Source of the DNA: JBBDNV01 sp040877415
GTDB taxonomy: Bacteria; Planctomycetota; Planctomycetia; Pirellulales; PALSA-1355
Reading direction: 5' to 3'
Length of the DNA: 24,654 bases
Assembly: GCA_040877415.1 (NCBI GenBank)
Contig: JBBDNV010000089.1
Span: 1-24,654, forward strand
Below the pieces are notes generated by a model. The model was not told the origin of the DNA. It saw nothing but the letters and a program-made list of their open reading frames with translations, and ran no database searches. Within the stretch, counting starts at the first letter, position 1; each line of letters begins with the position of its first letter. Shown here piece after piece: positions 7,764 to 14,850 of the stretch. Made by a program: the position numbers and the translations under genes.

Positions 7764-8960
7764 CTATGCGCTTTTCAAGAACGCCTCGATGCGGTCGAAG
7801 CCGGCTTTCAAGACGTCCAGGCTGGTGGCGAAGGAAATGCGCACGTAGCCTTCGGCGCCGAAGGCCGAGCCCATTACCGTGGCGACGTTTTGCTTTTCCA
7901 GGAGCGCCAGACACCACTGGGTGGAATTGTCCACCCGCCTGCCCCCGTAGCTGCGGCCCAGGTGTTCCTTGATGTTCACAAACGCATAGAACGCGCCGGC
8001 CATTTCGGGGCAACTGACGCCCTTTAAGCCGGCGATCCGCTCGCGCACGAACTGCCGCCGTTTGGCAAACTCGGCCAGCATCACCTCGACGCACTGCTGC
8101 GGACCTTCGACGGCCGCCAACGCCGCGTATTGGCTGATGCTCGACGGGTTGCTCGTTTCCTGGCTCTGCAAGTCGGCCATCGCCTTGGCCAGATTGGCCG
8201 GCGTGAGGGTCCAGCCGATTCGCCAGCCGGTCATCGCGTACGCTTTGCTCGCGCCGTTGACGATCACCGTCCGCTCCTCGATGCCGGGCCGCACCGTGGC
8301 GAAGCTGGCAAACCGGTGGTTGCCGTAAACCAGCCGCTCGTAAATCTCGTCCGCAACGACGGTCAAGCCGCGCTCGAGCACCACGTCGGCCAGCTCGCCC
8401 AACTCTTGGGGCGAATACATCGTGCCGGTCGGATTGCTCGGCGAGCAGACGAGCAGAATCGTCGAGCGGTCCGTGGCGGCCTCCCGCAATCGGGCCGGCG
8501 TGAGCTTGAAATCGTTCGATTCCTCGGTCGACACGATGACCGGCACCGCCCCGGTGAGTTTCACCAGCTCGGCGTAGCTGACCCAGTACGGCGCCGGAAT
8601 GATCACCTCGTCCCCCGGGTTGCAAAGCGCCGTGAACACGTTGTGCAGCGAGTGCTTCGCCCCGTTGGACACGACAACCTGATGGGCCCCGTATTTCAGG
8701 CCGTGCCGCGCCTCGTATTGCTTGGCGATCGCGGCGCGCAATTCGGGGATGCCCTGGGCGGCCGTATAGTGGGTGTGGCCCGCGCTCATGGCGTCCAGCG
8801 CCGCCTGGCAGATGTGTTGGGGCGTCGTGAAGTCGGGCTCGCCGATGCTGAAGTCGTAGACCGTTTTGCCCGCCGCCTTCAACTCCTTGGCCTTGGCCGC
8901 CATGGCCATCGTGGCCGAAGGCTCAAGCGCCTGCACGATGCGCGAAATCGCTAGTGACAT
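7764..8960 (-). CDS. Aspartate aminotransferase family (class I, PLP-dependent)
   Basis: A 398-residue fold-type I aminotransferase of the thermophilic AspC/AspAT (Igamma) type. It shows the N-terminal IGEPDFTTP motif (39-47), GAKHSLHN (100-107, phosphate/cofactor region), PSNPTGT with N176, ADEIY with D204, and the PLP Schiff-base lysine K239 in GASKAYAMTGWRIGW. A C-terminal arginine in YVRISFA binds the substrate carboxylate in this family. The likely reaction is aspartate + 2-oxoglutarate to oxaloacetate + glutamate; related enzymes also use prephenate or other acceptors, so specificity is open. I take the ATG at 8960 (MSLAISRI), not the frame extension to 9017, because family members start here. 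It is cytoplasmic. It is separated from glgA by 320 bases, so probably its own unit. Confidence 0.93.
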   Translation of the reverse strand: MSLAISRIVQALEPSATMAMAAKAKELKAAGKTVYDFSIGEPDFTTPQHICQAALDAMSAGHTHYTAAQGIPELRAAIAKQYEARHGLKYGAHQVVVSNGAKHSLHNVFTALCNPGDEVIIPAPYWVSYAELVKLTGAVPVIVSTEESNDFKLTPARLREAATDRSTILLVCSPSNPTGTMYSPQELGELADVVLERGLTVVADEIYERLVYGNHRFASFATVRPGIEERTVIVNGASKAYAMTGWRIGWTLTPANLAKAMADLQSQETSNPSSISQYAALAAVEGPQQCVEVMLAEFAKRRQFVRERIAGLKGVSCPEMAGAFYAFVNIKEHLGRSYGGRRVDNSTQWCLALLEKQNVATVMGSAFGAEGYVRISFATSLDVLKAGFDRIEAFLKSA

Positions 8961-9252
8961 GGGACAAAACTCCGTAACACGCGGCTGGCCCGGCGTCCGG
9001 GGTTGCCCCCTTGCCATGCTCGCCTTTGCCGCAGCACGTCGGGCCGGCTTAAACGGGTACCATTGCGTGCGACAATGATAGTGCCTTCGAGGTTCGCTTC
9101 CAAGTAGCCGGCCGTGGCCTTGGCGTCCTCATTGCGGCGCAACTCCAACCCGCCTAAGGAACAACCCGTCGCCGCGCGTTTTTGGCCGTCCGTGCGCTTT
9201 CCCCCAAGCCCAAAACTTTCGCGCGCGGGGACACATTTCTCCGAAACTCGCC

Positions 9253-9282
9253 TTGACGCGCGTCGGGACAAATTGGTTCAAT
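9253..9282 (+). promoter_or_regulatory. Possible sigma70-type promoter for the small basic-protein gene
   Basis: TTGACG (9253-9258) is followed after 18 bases by TTCAAT (9277-9282). This would give a leader of roughly 150 bases before the ATG at 9440. The match is moderate and was found by eye only. Confidence 0.3.
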
Positions 9283-9425
9283 CCGCGAAGTTAGGCGAAA
9301 CGAAGAGGCGCCAGCTTTGGCGCATCGCGAGACGGCGCCAGGCTTGCGTCGCTCGGTTCGCGACTTTCCCTGCCTGGGTGCCCAAGGGAAGCAGACGCAC
9401 GCTCGATAGCCGGGTGCCCGAAACC

Positions 9426-9431
9426 GAGGAG
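9426..9431 (+). promoter_or_regulatory. Strong Shine-Dalgarno sequence of the 38-residue gene
   Basis: GAGGAG ends 8 bases before the ATG at 9440. Most genes in this window have no such site, so this is good support that the very short reading frame is translated. Confidence 0.65.
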
Positions 9432-9439
9432 CCACGTAA

Positions 9440-9556
9440 ATGGCAACCAAGAAGTCGACCAAGAGGAAGGCCACCAAGAAGACGACCAAGCGGTCGCCCA
9501 AGCGGAAGAAAGCGTCGCGCGCCAAGCGCTCGATCAACCAAGCGAGCGAGATCTAG
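9440..9556 (+). CDS. Very small Lys/Arg-rich (histone-tail-like) protein, 38 residues
   Basis: The reading frame runs from ATG at 9440 to TAG at 9554-9556. Of 38 residues, 11 are Lys and 5 Arg, with Thr, Ser and Ala filling the rest. It begins MATKKSTKRKATKK, has an SPKRKKA segment recalling the SPKK motifs of histone H1 tails, and ends in a short non-basic tail (SINQASEI). There is no signal peptide or membrane segment. Evidence that it is real: a GAGGAG ribosome site at correct spacing, Lys codons almost all AAG (local GC-rich usage), and an intrinsic terminator 57 bases after the stop. By composition it could bind DNA or RNA, as small H1-like basic proteins of bacteria do; this is inference. 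It appears monocistronic, standing alone upstream of the RNA helicase. Confidence 0.65.
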   Translation: MATKKSTKRKATKKTTKRSPKRKKASRAKRSINQASEI

Positions 9557-9612
9557 CACTCGCCGGGCCGCAAGGCCCTCTCGGCCGCTTGGACTTCCAA
9601 CCCCGACGAGAA

Positions 9613-9657
9613 AGGCCGGCCCGCTCCAAACCAAAAGCGGGCCGGCCTATAGTTTTT
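9613..9657 (+). terminator. Intrinsic terminator after the small basic-protein gene
   Basis: A perfect 13-bp stem (AGGCCGGCCCGCT, 9613-9625, with its complement at 9636-9648) with a 10-base loop is followed within a few bases by TTTTT (9653-9657). It is the clearest terminator in the window and isolates the 38-residue gene from the helicase gene. Confidence 0.9.
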
Positions 9658-9733
9658 GGTTCGCGGTTCTCGGGGATTGAGACACTTCCAGGGGTGCCCA
9701 CCCAAGGCGCACCGCCGGCGAGACCCATTCCAG

Positions 9734-9762
9734 TTGACGAAACCCTCGGTGCCTGCTAGGGT
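9734..9762 (+). promoter_or_regulatory. Possible promoter of the DEAD-box helicase gene
   Basis: TTGACG (9734-9739), 17-base spacer, then TAGGGT (9757-9762). The -35 and spacing are good but the -10 is poor. If used, transcription would start near 9769, only about 11 bases before the ATG at 9780, which would make the GTG at 9849 a more natural start codon. Confidence 0.35.
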
Positions 9763-9779
9763 TAGAGTATCAATGCTCG

Positions 9780-11165
9780 ATGCATACCCTGCGGCCGGCA
9801 CCGTGCTGGCGGCCACGTCGACTGTTCGGTCCGCTGTTGTTGGACGTTGTGTTGCAAAGTACCACGAAAGAGAAAGACCAGCCCGCTAGCCTCTCCTCCA
9901 GATTTGAAGACCTTTCCCTCTCCCCGGCCACGATGGCGGCTCTGGGGATAGCCGGGTATCTCGAACCGACTCCGATTCAATCCGGATTGATTCCGCGCGC
10001 GCTGGCCGGAGTCGACGTGATGGGCCAGGCCCGCACCGGCACCGGCAAGACGGCCGCCTTCGCGATACCGATCCTGGAAAAGGTCCAAGCCGGAAAAAAA
10101 GGCCGCGGACCGCAAGCGCTGATTCTCGTCCCCACGCGCGAGTTGGCCGTGCAGGTGCGCGAAGAAGTCGCAAAACTCTCGCACGGCCGCAAAGTGCGCT
10201 CGGTGGCCGTCTACGGCGGCAAGCCGATCCGCGGGCAGATCGAAAAGCTGTCGCGCGGGGCTGAAATCGTGATCGGCACGCCCGGCCGCGTGCTGGATCA
10301 TCTCGGCCGCGGCACGCTGCGCTTCGACGACGTGCTGGTCGTCGTGTTGGACGAAGCCGACCGCATGCTCGACATCGGATTCCGCCCCGACATCGAAAGG
10401 ATCCTGCGCCGCTGCCCGCGTTCCCGGCAGACGCTGCTGTTGAGCGCCACCGTGCCACCGCCGGTCGAGCGGCTGGCGCGTTCGTACATGCGCGATCCGG
10501 AAACGCTCAATTTCTCGCCCAAGGATATTTCGGTTGAGACGATCGAGCAGTTCTATTGCGCGGTCGACGCGGAGCGCAAGTTTGACCTGCTCGAGCATTT
10601 GCTGAAGCGCGAAGATCCGCGGCAGGCGATCGTCTTCTGCCGCACCAAGCGCGGCACCGACCGGGTCGAACGGCGGCTCACCCGCCGCTTCAAGGACGTG
10701 GCGTGCATCCACGGCGACTTGCCGCAAAGTTCGCGCGATCGCGTGATGAGCGCCTTCCGAGAGGGCAAAGTGCGGATCCTCGTGGCCACCGACGTCGTGG
10801 GACGCGGCATCGACGTGACCAACATTTCGCACATCTTCAACTACGACATTCCGCACTTCTGCGACGACTACGTGCACCGCGTGGGCCGCACCGGCCGCAT
10901 GGGCCGCGAAGGGGTCGCCTTCACGTTCGTCACGCCCGAAGAGGGCAACGAGCTGACGCGGATCGAAATGCGGATCGACCGGCTGCTGGTGCGCGACGAC
11001 GTTTCCGGTTTCGTGGCCGTCAAAAGCGAAGTGGCCCAGGCGCGTCCCCCCGCCTCGCCCGACGCCGGCGCGTCGGCGGCTCCCGAGCCCGAGCCGCCGA
11101 AAAAACCGCCCCCGATGTACGGCCGCGACGGCCGCCCGCCCCGCCGATTCCGCCGGGCACTGTAG
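9780..11165 (+). CDS. DEAD-box ATP-dependent RNA helicase
   Basis: A superfamily 2 RNA helicase that unwinds or remodels RNA duplexes using ATP. All motifs are present: Q motif (F42 to PTPIQ, 63-67), motif I ARTGTGKT (84-91), Ia PTRELA (118-123), Ib TPGR (167-170), II DEAD (191-194), III SAT (222-224), IV IVFCRTK (284-290), V ATDVVGRGIDV (336-346) and VI HRVGRTGR (366-373). The C-terminal tail (about 420-461) is Pro/Ala-rich and ends in a basic RRFRRAL patch that could bind RNA. The first 23 residues look non-native; GTG at 9849 may be the true start, giving a protein 23 residues shorter. RhlE/CshA-like assignment is likely, but the paralogue cannot be fixed by eye. Cytoplasmic; roles in ribosome assembly or mRNA decay are known for the family. 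Confidence 0.94.
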   Translation: MHTLRPAPCWRPRRLFGPLLLDVVLQSTTKEKDQPASLSSRFEDLSLSPATMAALGIAGYLEPTPIQSGLIPRALAGVDVMGQARTGTGKTAAFAIPILEKVQAGKKGRGPQALILVPTRELAVQVREEVAKLSHGRKVRSVAVYGGKPIRGQIEKLSRGAEIVIGTPGRVLDHLGRGTLRFDDVLVVVLDEADRMLDIGFRPDIERILRRCPRSRQTLLLSATVPPPVERLARSYMRDPETLNFSPKDISVETIEQFYCAVDAERKFDLLEHLLKREDPRQAIVFCRTKRGTDRVERRLTRRFKDVACIHGDLPQSSRDRVMSAFREGKVRILVATDVVGRGIDVTNISHIFNYDIPHFCDDYVHRVGRTGRMGREGVAFTFVTPEEGNELTRIEMRIDRLLVRDDVSGFVAVKSEVAQARPPASPDAGASAAPEPEPPKKPPPMYGRDGRPPRRFRRAL

Positions 11166-11314
11166 CCATCGCGCGTTAGCCCCCGGCTTTGCAGGGCGAT
11201 TTTCCGTTCGTGCGCGCTGCCGCAATCATTTCGCTCAGCGACCAGGTACAATGAAACGTTGACGCGATCCGAACGCTGCGTCCTTCCATTCCGCCTTTCC
11301 CCTCGAACGTGTCG

Positions 11315-12583
11315 ATGCGACGATTGGCATCCATCGTGTTCCTCGTCTGTGCCGCGCTGCTCATCGCGACGGCGACCGCGCGTGCCGGCGACGCCAGCGG
11401 CCTGCGCGAAATCAAATCCAAGCATCTGACGCTCTTTACCGACCTGGCGGCTGACGACGAAGTGGACGCGCTGCCCGGTTACTTCGATCAGGCGTTCGGC
11501 CAGTGGTGCGCGTATTTTGGCGTCGACGCCGACGTGCACGCCGACTGGCGCGTGCGCGGATGCTTGATGCGCTTCCGAGAGCGCTTCGAAGCGGCCGGGC
11601 TCGTGGCGGCCGATCTGCCGCCGTTTGCCAACGCCTACTCGCGCGCTGGTGAACTGTGGATGTACGATCAAACCAGCGTCTACTATCGCCGGCATCTGCT
11701 GCTGCACGAAGGGACGCATTGCTTCATGCACTCGATTTTGGGCGGCACCGGCCCGCCCTGGTTCGCCGAAGGCATGGCCGAGCTGCTCGCCACGCACCGC
11801 ACCGACGGCGGCAAAGTCGTACTGAATCACTTTCCCCGCTCTCCCGACGAGGTGTCCAAGTGGGGGCGGATCGAAATCGTGCAAACCGCCTGTGCCGACC
11901 GAAAGGCCATGACGCTATCGAAGATCTTCGCCTACAGCGGCACCCTGCACGCGGGGGTCGAGCCGTACGGCTGGTGCTGGGCGGCGGCCGCGTTTTTCGA
12001 CCGCCATCCGCGCTACCGCGAGCGCTTTCGCCAGTTGCACCACCACGTGACCGGGGCCGACTTCGACCAGTTCGTGGCCAAAATCTCCGCCGACGATCGG
12101 GCCCGCTTGAGCGAGGACTGGCAGCAGTTCGTGGCCGACATCGACTACGGCTACGATTTTGGCCGCATGGAGGTCGAACTTTCAGCCGGCAAGCCGCTGG
12201 AGTCAAACTCCCAGCGCGTCACGGTCGCCGCCGACCGCGGCTGGCAATCGAGCGGCATCGCGCTTGAGTCCGGCAAAAAGTACCGTCTTCATGCGCAGGG
12301 CCAATACGTGGTTGCCCAAGACCAAAAGCCCTGGACCAGCGAGCCCGGCGGCGTGACGATCGGGTACTATCACGGCCGGCCGCTCGGCATCTTGCTGGCC
12401 GCGATTCGCTCCGACGAACCGGGAACCAACAACCCCAGCGGGCTCGCCAATCCGATCGTGATCGGTCTGGACGCGACGCTTGACGTCCGGCACCCCGGCA
12501 CGCTTTACTTGCGCATCAACGACTCGGCCGGCAGCCTCGACGACAATTCCGGAGCGGCCAGCGTCGAGATCACGCGAGAGTAG
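11315..12583 (+). CDS. Secreted metallopeptidase-like protein with C-terminal LecA (PA-IL)-like lectin domain
   Basis: A 422-residue protein starting at ATG 11315; a GTG six bases earlier is the alternative. A signal peptide (MRRLASIVFLVCAALLIATATARA, cleavage after residue 24) sends it to the periplasm or outside. A gluzincin-like zinc site is visible: HEGTH (H131, E132, H135) and, 17 residues on, WFAEGMAEL with E152 as likely third ligand, as in DUF1570/peptidase MA-like proteins. From about residue 285 the sequence turns into a beta-rich domain ending IND-SAGSLDDNSG; D403, S407, D410 and N411 fall where the Ca2+ ligands of Pseudomonas LecA lie. Upstream, PLGILLAAI matches the same lectin fold. 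Inferred role: a sugar-anchored protease or a carbohydrate-binding peptidase-fold protein. The substrate is unknown. A weak TACAAT at 11247-11252 may be its -10. Confidence 0.75.
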   Translation: MRRLASIVFLVCAALLIATATARAGDASGLREIKSKHLTLFTDLAADDEVDALPGYFDQAFGQWCAYFGVDADVHADWRVRGCLMRFRERFEAAGLVAADLPPFANAYSRAGELWMYDQTSVYYRRHLLLHEGTHCFMHSILGGTGPPWFAEGMAELLATHRTDGGKVVLNHFPRSPDEVSKWGRIEIVQTACADRKAMTLSKIFAYSGTLHAGVEPYGWCWAAAAFFDRHPRYRERFRQLHHHVTGADFDQFVAKISADDRARLSEDWQQFVADIDYGYDFGRMEVELSAGKPLESNSQRVTVAADRGWQSSGIALESGKKYRLHAQGQYVVAQDQKPWTSEPGGVTIGYYHGRPLGILLAAIRSDEPGTNNPSGLANPIVIGLDATLDVRHPGTLYLRINDSAGSLDDNSGAASVEITRE

Positions 12584-12609
12584 ACACGAACCCGCCGCCC
12601 GAGGAGGCA

Positions 12610-12692
12610 ATACCAACCCCAAGCGCAAGCGACGGGAATTCGAAGTCGCGGTTTCGATTTTGCGCCCCCTCGCTTGCGATTCGGGCTGGTAT
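12610..12692. repeat. Long imperfect palindrome (REP-like) upstream of glyA
   Basis: The left arm 12610-12631 and right arm 12671-12692 pair at 19 of 22 positions (ATACCA...CGCAAGCG against CGCTTGCG...TGGTAT), with a roughly 39-base interior. It sits just downstream of the peptidase-lectin stop and just upstream of the putative glyA promoter. The CGCAAGCG core resembles dispersed repeats typical of planctomycete genomes (from memory, not searched). Confidence 0.7.
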
Positions 12693-12712
12693 GTGCGCAG
12701 AGGGTCCTGCAA

Positions 12713-12741
12713 TTGACGATCCGCGGCGCACCCCGGACAAT
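12713..12741 (+). promoter_or_regulatory. Possible glyA promoter
   Basis: TTGACG (12713-12718), 17-base spacer and GACAAT (12736-12741) lie about 50 bases before the glyA ATG and directly after the palindrome at 12610-12692. Five of six and four of six bases match the sigma70 consensus. Confidence 0.4.
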
Positions 12742-12790
12742 GTGAAATCCTTTTGCACGTGTCGCTTCCTTGCGTGAGAACGGTTGTCGC

Positions 12791-14059
12791 ATGAATTTCA
12801 TCCGCGACGAAGATCCCGAAGTCTGGGCCGCCATATCCGCCGAAATGGAGCGCCAGCAGGACTGCTTGGAGATGATCGCCAGCGAAAACTACGCCAGCCC
12901 GGCCGTGATGCAGGCCACAGGCAGCGTGCTGACGAACAAGTACGCCGAGGGGCTGCCGGGCCGGCGCTATTACGGCGGTTGCGAGCACGTCGACGTCGTC
13001 GAGGACCTGGCCCGCGACCGGGCGAAAAAACTCTTCGGCGCCCAGCATGTCAACGTCCAGCCCCACTCCGGCAGCCAGGCCAATTTCGCCGTCTACATGA
13101 CCGCCGTTCGGCCGGGCGACACCGTCTTGGGCCTCGATCTGGCGCACGGCGGACACCTGACGCACGGCATGAGGCTGAACGTCTCGGGCATTCTCTTCCA
13201 CTTCGTCAGCTACGGCGTGACGCGCGACACGCATCGCATCGACTTCGACCAGGTGGCCCGCTTAGCGCGCGAGCATAAGCCGAAAATGATCGTGGCCGGC
13301 GCCAGCGCCTATCCGCGGGAAATTCCCCACGGAAAATTCGCCGAAATCGCCCGCGACGTAGGCGCCAAGCTGTTCGTCGACATGGCGCATTACGCAGGGC
13401 TCGTGGCCGCCGGCTTGCACGACAACCCGGTGAGCGTGGCGGATTACGTCACCACCACCACGCACAAAACCCTGCGCGGTCCCCGCGCCGGACTCGCCAT
13501 GTGCAAGGCCGAGTACGCCAAGGATCTCGACCGCTCCGTCTTCCCCGGCATCCAGGGCGGACCCCTGATGCACGTCATCGCCGGCAAGGCGGTTTGCTTC
13601 CGCGAGGCGCTTCAGCCCGACTTCAAGCGCTACGCCCTGGCAATCATCGACAATGCCCGGGAGCTGGCCGACGCCCTGCTCGCCGGCGGCGGACGGCTGG
13701 TGAGCGGCGGAACCGAAAACCACCTGATGCTGCTGGACGTCACCACGCTCGGCCTGGGCGGCAAGCGGGCCGAGGCGGTTCTGGACGGTTGCGGCATCAC
13801 GGTCAACAAGAACATGATCCCGTATGACGAGCGCAAACCGATGGACCCCTCGGGCATTCGCATCGGCACGCCCGCCCTTACCACGCGCGGGATGGGTCCT
13901 GCCCAGATGAAGCGCATCGCGGGCTGGATGCTCGCCGTGCTCGCTTCGCCCGACGACGCCAGGCTGCACGCCCGAGTTCGCGGCGAAGTCGTCGACATGT
14001 GCCAGCATTTCCCCGTGCCCGCCGCCCGAATGGCGGTCGCCGACGGCAAGGAAGCGTGA
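12791..14059 (+). CDS. glyA: Serine hydroxymethyltransferase
   Basis: A 422-residue PLP enzyme interconverting serine + tetrahydrofolate with glycine + 5,10-methylene-THF, the main entry to one-carbon units. Signatures: EMIASENYAS (27-36), KYAEGLPGRRYYGGCE (50-65), QPHSGSQAN (90-98), VDMAHYAGLVAAG (196-208, with D197 and H200 at the PLP ring), and the Schiff-base lysine K226 in TTTTHKTLRGPR. The C-terminal GIRIGTPALTTRGM motif is intact. I take the ATG at 12791 (MNFIRDED); the in-frame TTG at 12770 adds seven residues without support. Length is normal for the family. No ribosome-binding sequence is evident, as for most genes here. Cytoplasmic; its neighbours do not form an obvious one-carbon operon. 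Confidence 0.97.
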   Translation: MNFIRDEDPEVWAAISAEMERQQDCLEMIASENYASPAVMQATGSVLTNKYAEGLPGRRYYGGCEHVDVVEDLARDRAKKLFGAQHVNVQPHSGSQANFAVYMTAVRPGDTVLGLDLAHGGHLTHGMRLNVSGILFHFVSYGVTRDTHRIDFDQVARLAREHKPKMIVAGASAYPREIPHGKFAEIARDVGAKLFVDMAHYAGLVAAGLHDNPVSVADYVTTTTHKTLRGPRAGLAMCKAEYAKDLDRSVFPGIQGGPLMHVIAGKAVCFREALQPDFKRYALAIIDNARELADALLAGGGRLVSGGTENHLMLLDVTTLGLGGKRAEAVLDGCGITVNKNMIPYDERKPMDPSGIRIGTPALTTRGMGPAQMKRIAGWMLAVLASPDDARLHARVRGEVVDMCQHFPVPAARMAVADGKEA

Positions 14060-14124
14060 GTTGGTCCGTGGCGCCCCGGGTGGCTTGCCCAGCTCGTGCG
14101 ATAGTGGCCGGCGGCGAAACCCCA

Positions 14125-14153
14125 TTCTCGCCCGGCGGCGACAGCTTTATAAT
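14125..14153 (+). promoter_or_regulatory. Probable promoter of the response regulator gene
   Basis: A perfect TATAAT (14148-14153) is placed 17 bases after a weak TTCTCG -35 (14125-14130) and about 58 bases before the ATG at 14212. The perfect -10 in a GC-rich intergenic gap makes it stand out. Confidence 0.5.
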
Positions 14154-14211
14154 CAAGCGAGCAAATCCGCGTTTCGACCGTTTGTCAAACCCGAGCTCAC
14201 GGACGCGTGCC

Positions 14212-14670
14212 ATGGCCGATGTATCCCCAAAAAGCAGGATTCTGATCGCCGACGACAACGGGCCGAACGTCGAGCTGTTGGAGGCTTACCTGAGCGACCT
14301 GGATTGCGAGATCGAGGTGGCCGTCGACGGGCGCGACACGCTGGCGAAAGTGGCCTCGTTCGGGCCCGACCTGATCCTCTTGGACGTGATGATGCCCAAG
14401 CTCTCGGGCTTCGAGGTGTGCGAAAAGCTCAAGGCCGATCCGGCCACGCGCGGCATCATGATCCTGATGGTCACGGCCCTGAACGAGCTGGGCGACATCG
14501 AGCGGGCGGTCGAGGCCGGCACCGACGATTTTCTCTCGAAGCCGGTCAACAAGCTCGAGCTGGTTAAGCGCGTCGAGAACATGCTCAAGCTGCGCCACGT
14601 GACCGACGAAGTCGAGCGGCTGCGCCAGTACATCGCCCAGATGGAAGACGCCGCCGGCCCCCGTTGCTAA
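14212..14670 (+). CDS. Single-domain response regulator (CheY/PleD-type receiver)
   Basis: A 152-residue stand-alone receiver domain. Conserved sites: the acidic pair D14-D15 in LIADDN, phospho-acceptor D58 in LILLDVMMP, T88 in MVTAL, and K110 in FLSKP. After the receiver (about residue 125) a 25-residue predicted helix (RHVTDEVERLRQYIAQMED) looks like a coiled coil, not an output domain. The start at 14212 (MADVSPKSRILIADD) is chosen because the open frame back to 13999 overlaps glyA and is not receiver-like. The MMPKLSGFEVC segment is typical of PleD-like receivers. No histidine kinase lies next to it, so its partner is encoded elsewhere. It probably signals by protein-protein contact through its helix. 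Cytoplasmic. Confidence 0.93.
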   Translation: MADVSPKSRILIADDNGPNVELLEAYLSDLDCEIEVAVDGRDTLAKVASFGPDLILLDVMMPKLSGFEVCEKLKADPATRGIMILMVTALNELGDIERAVEAGTDDFLSKPVNKLELVKRVENMLKLRHVTDEVERLRQYIAQMEDAAGPRC

Positions 14671-14694
14671 GCTTGCTAGCACCCGTTGGGCACC

Positions 14695-14722
14695 TTGCCG
14701 TCCGCGTCCTTCGAGCTATAGT
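14695..14722 (+). promoter_or_regulatory. Possible promoter of the glycosyltransferase gene
   Basis: TTGCCG (14695-14700), 16-base spacer and TATAGT (14717-14722) lie in the 180-base gap before the GT2 gene (ATG 14851). The leader would be about 120 bases. Moderate match only. Confidence 0.35.
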
Positions 14723-14850
14723 CCGATTGCCTTCTGCCACTCGTTTGCTATTGCCCGGCCGGCGACGCCTGCGGTATACGAGTGGCCGCCGGATCGGGCC
14801 GCCAGCCTTTCGCATTGGCCTTCCCTCAACTGGACAAGGACGTCCCCTGC

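Larger units (their letters stand above)
8961..9439. other. 479-base divergent intergenic region
   Basis: It separates the minus-strand block from the plus-strand block and should carry outward promoters for both the aminotransferase gene and the small basic-protein gene. I see no gene in it. The right half contains two GGCGCCAG copies (about 9308 and 9341) and a short hairpin GCGCCA-GCT-TTGGCGC, so the leader of the small gene may be structured. No riboswitch class could be recognised. Confidence 0.5.

Noticed and set aside
9270..9290. GGTTCAATCC resembling a tRNA T-loop
   Set aside because: No acceptor stem, anticodon arm or correct spacing could be found around it.
9762..11225. 487-codon open frame on the minus strand
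   Set aside because: Antisense shadow of the DEAD-box helicase; no recognisable motif.
13999..14211. N-terminal extension of the response regulator
   Set aside because: Overlaps the end of glyA and is not receiver-like; the conserved domain begins right after ATG 14212.
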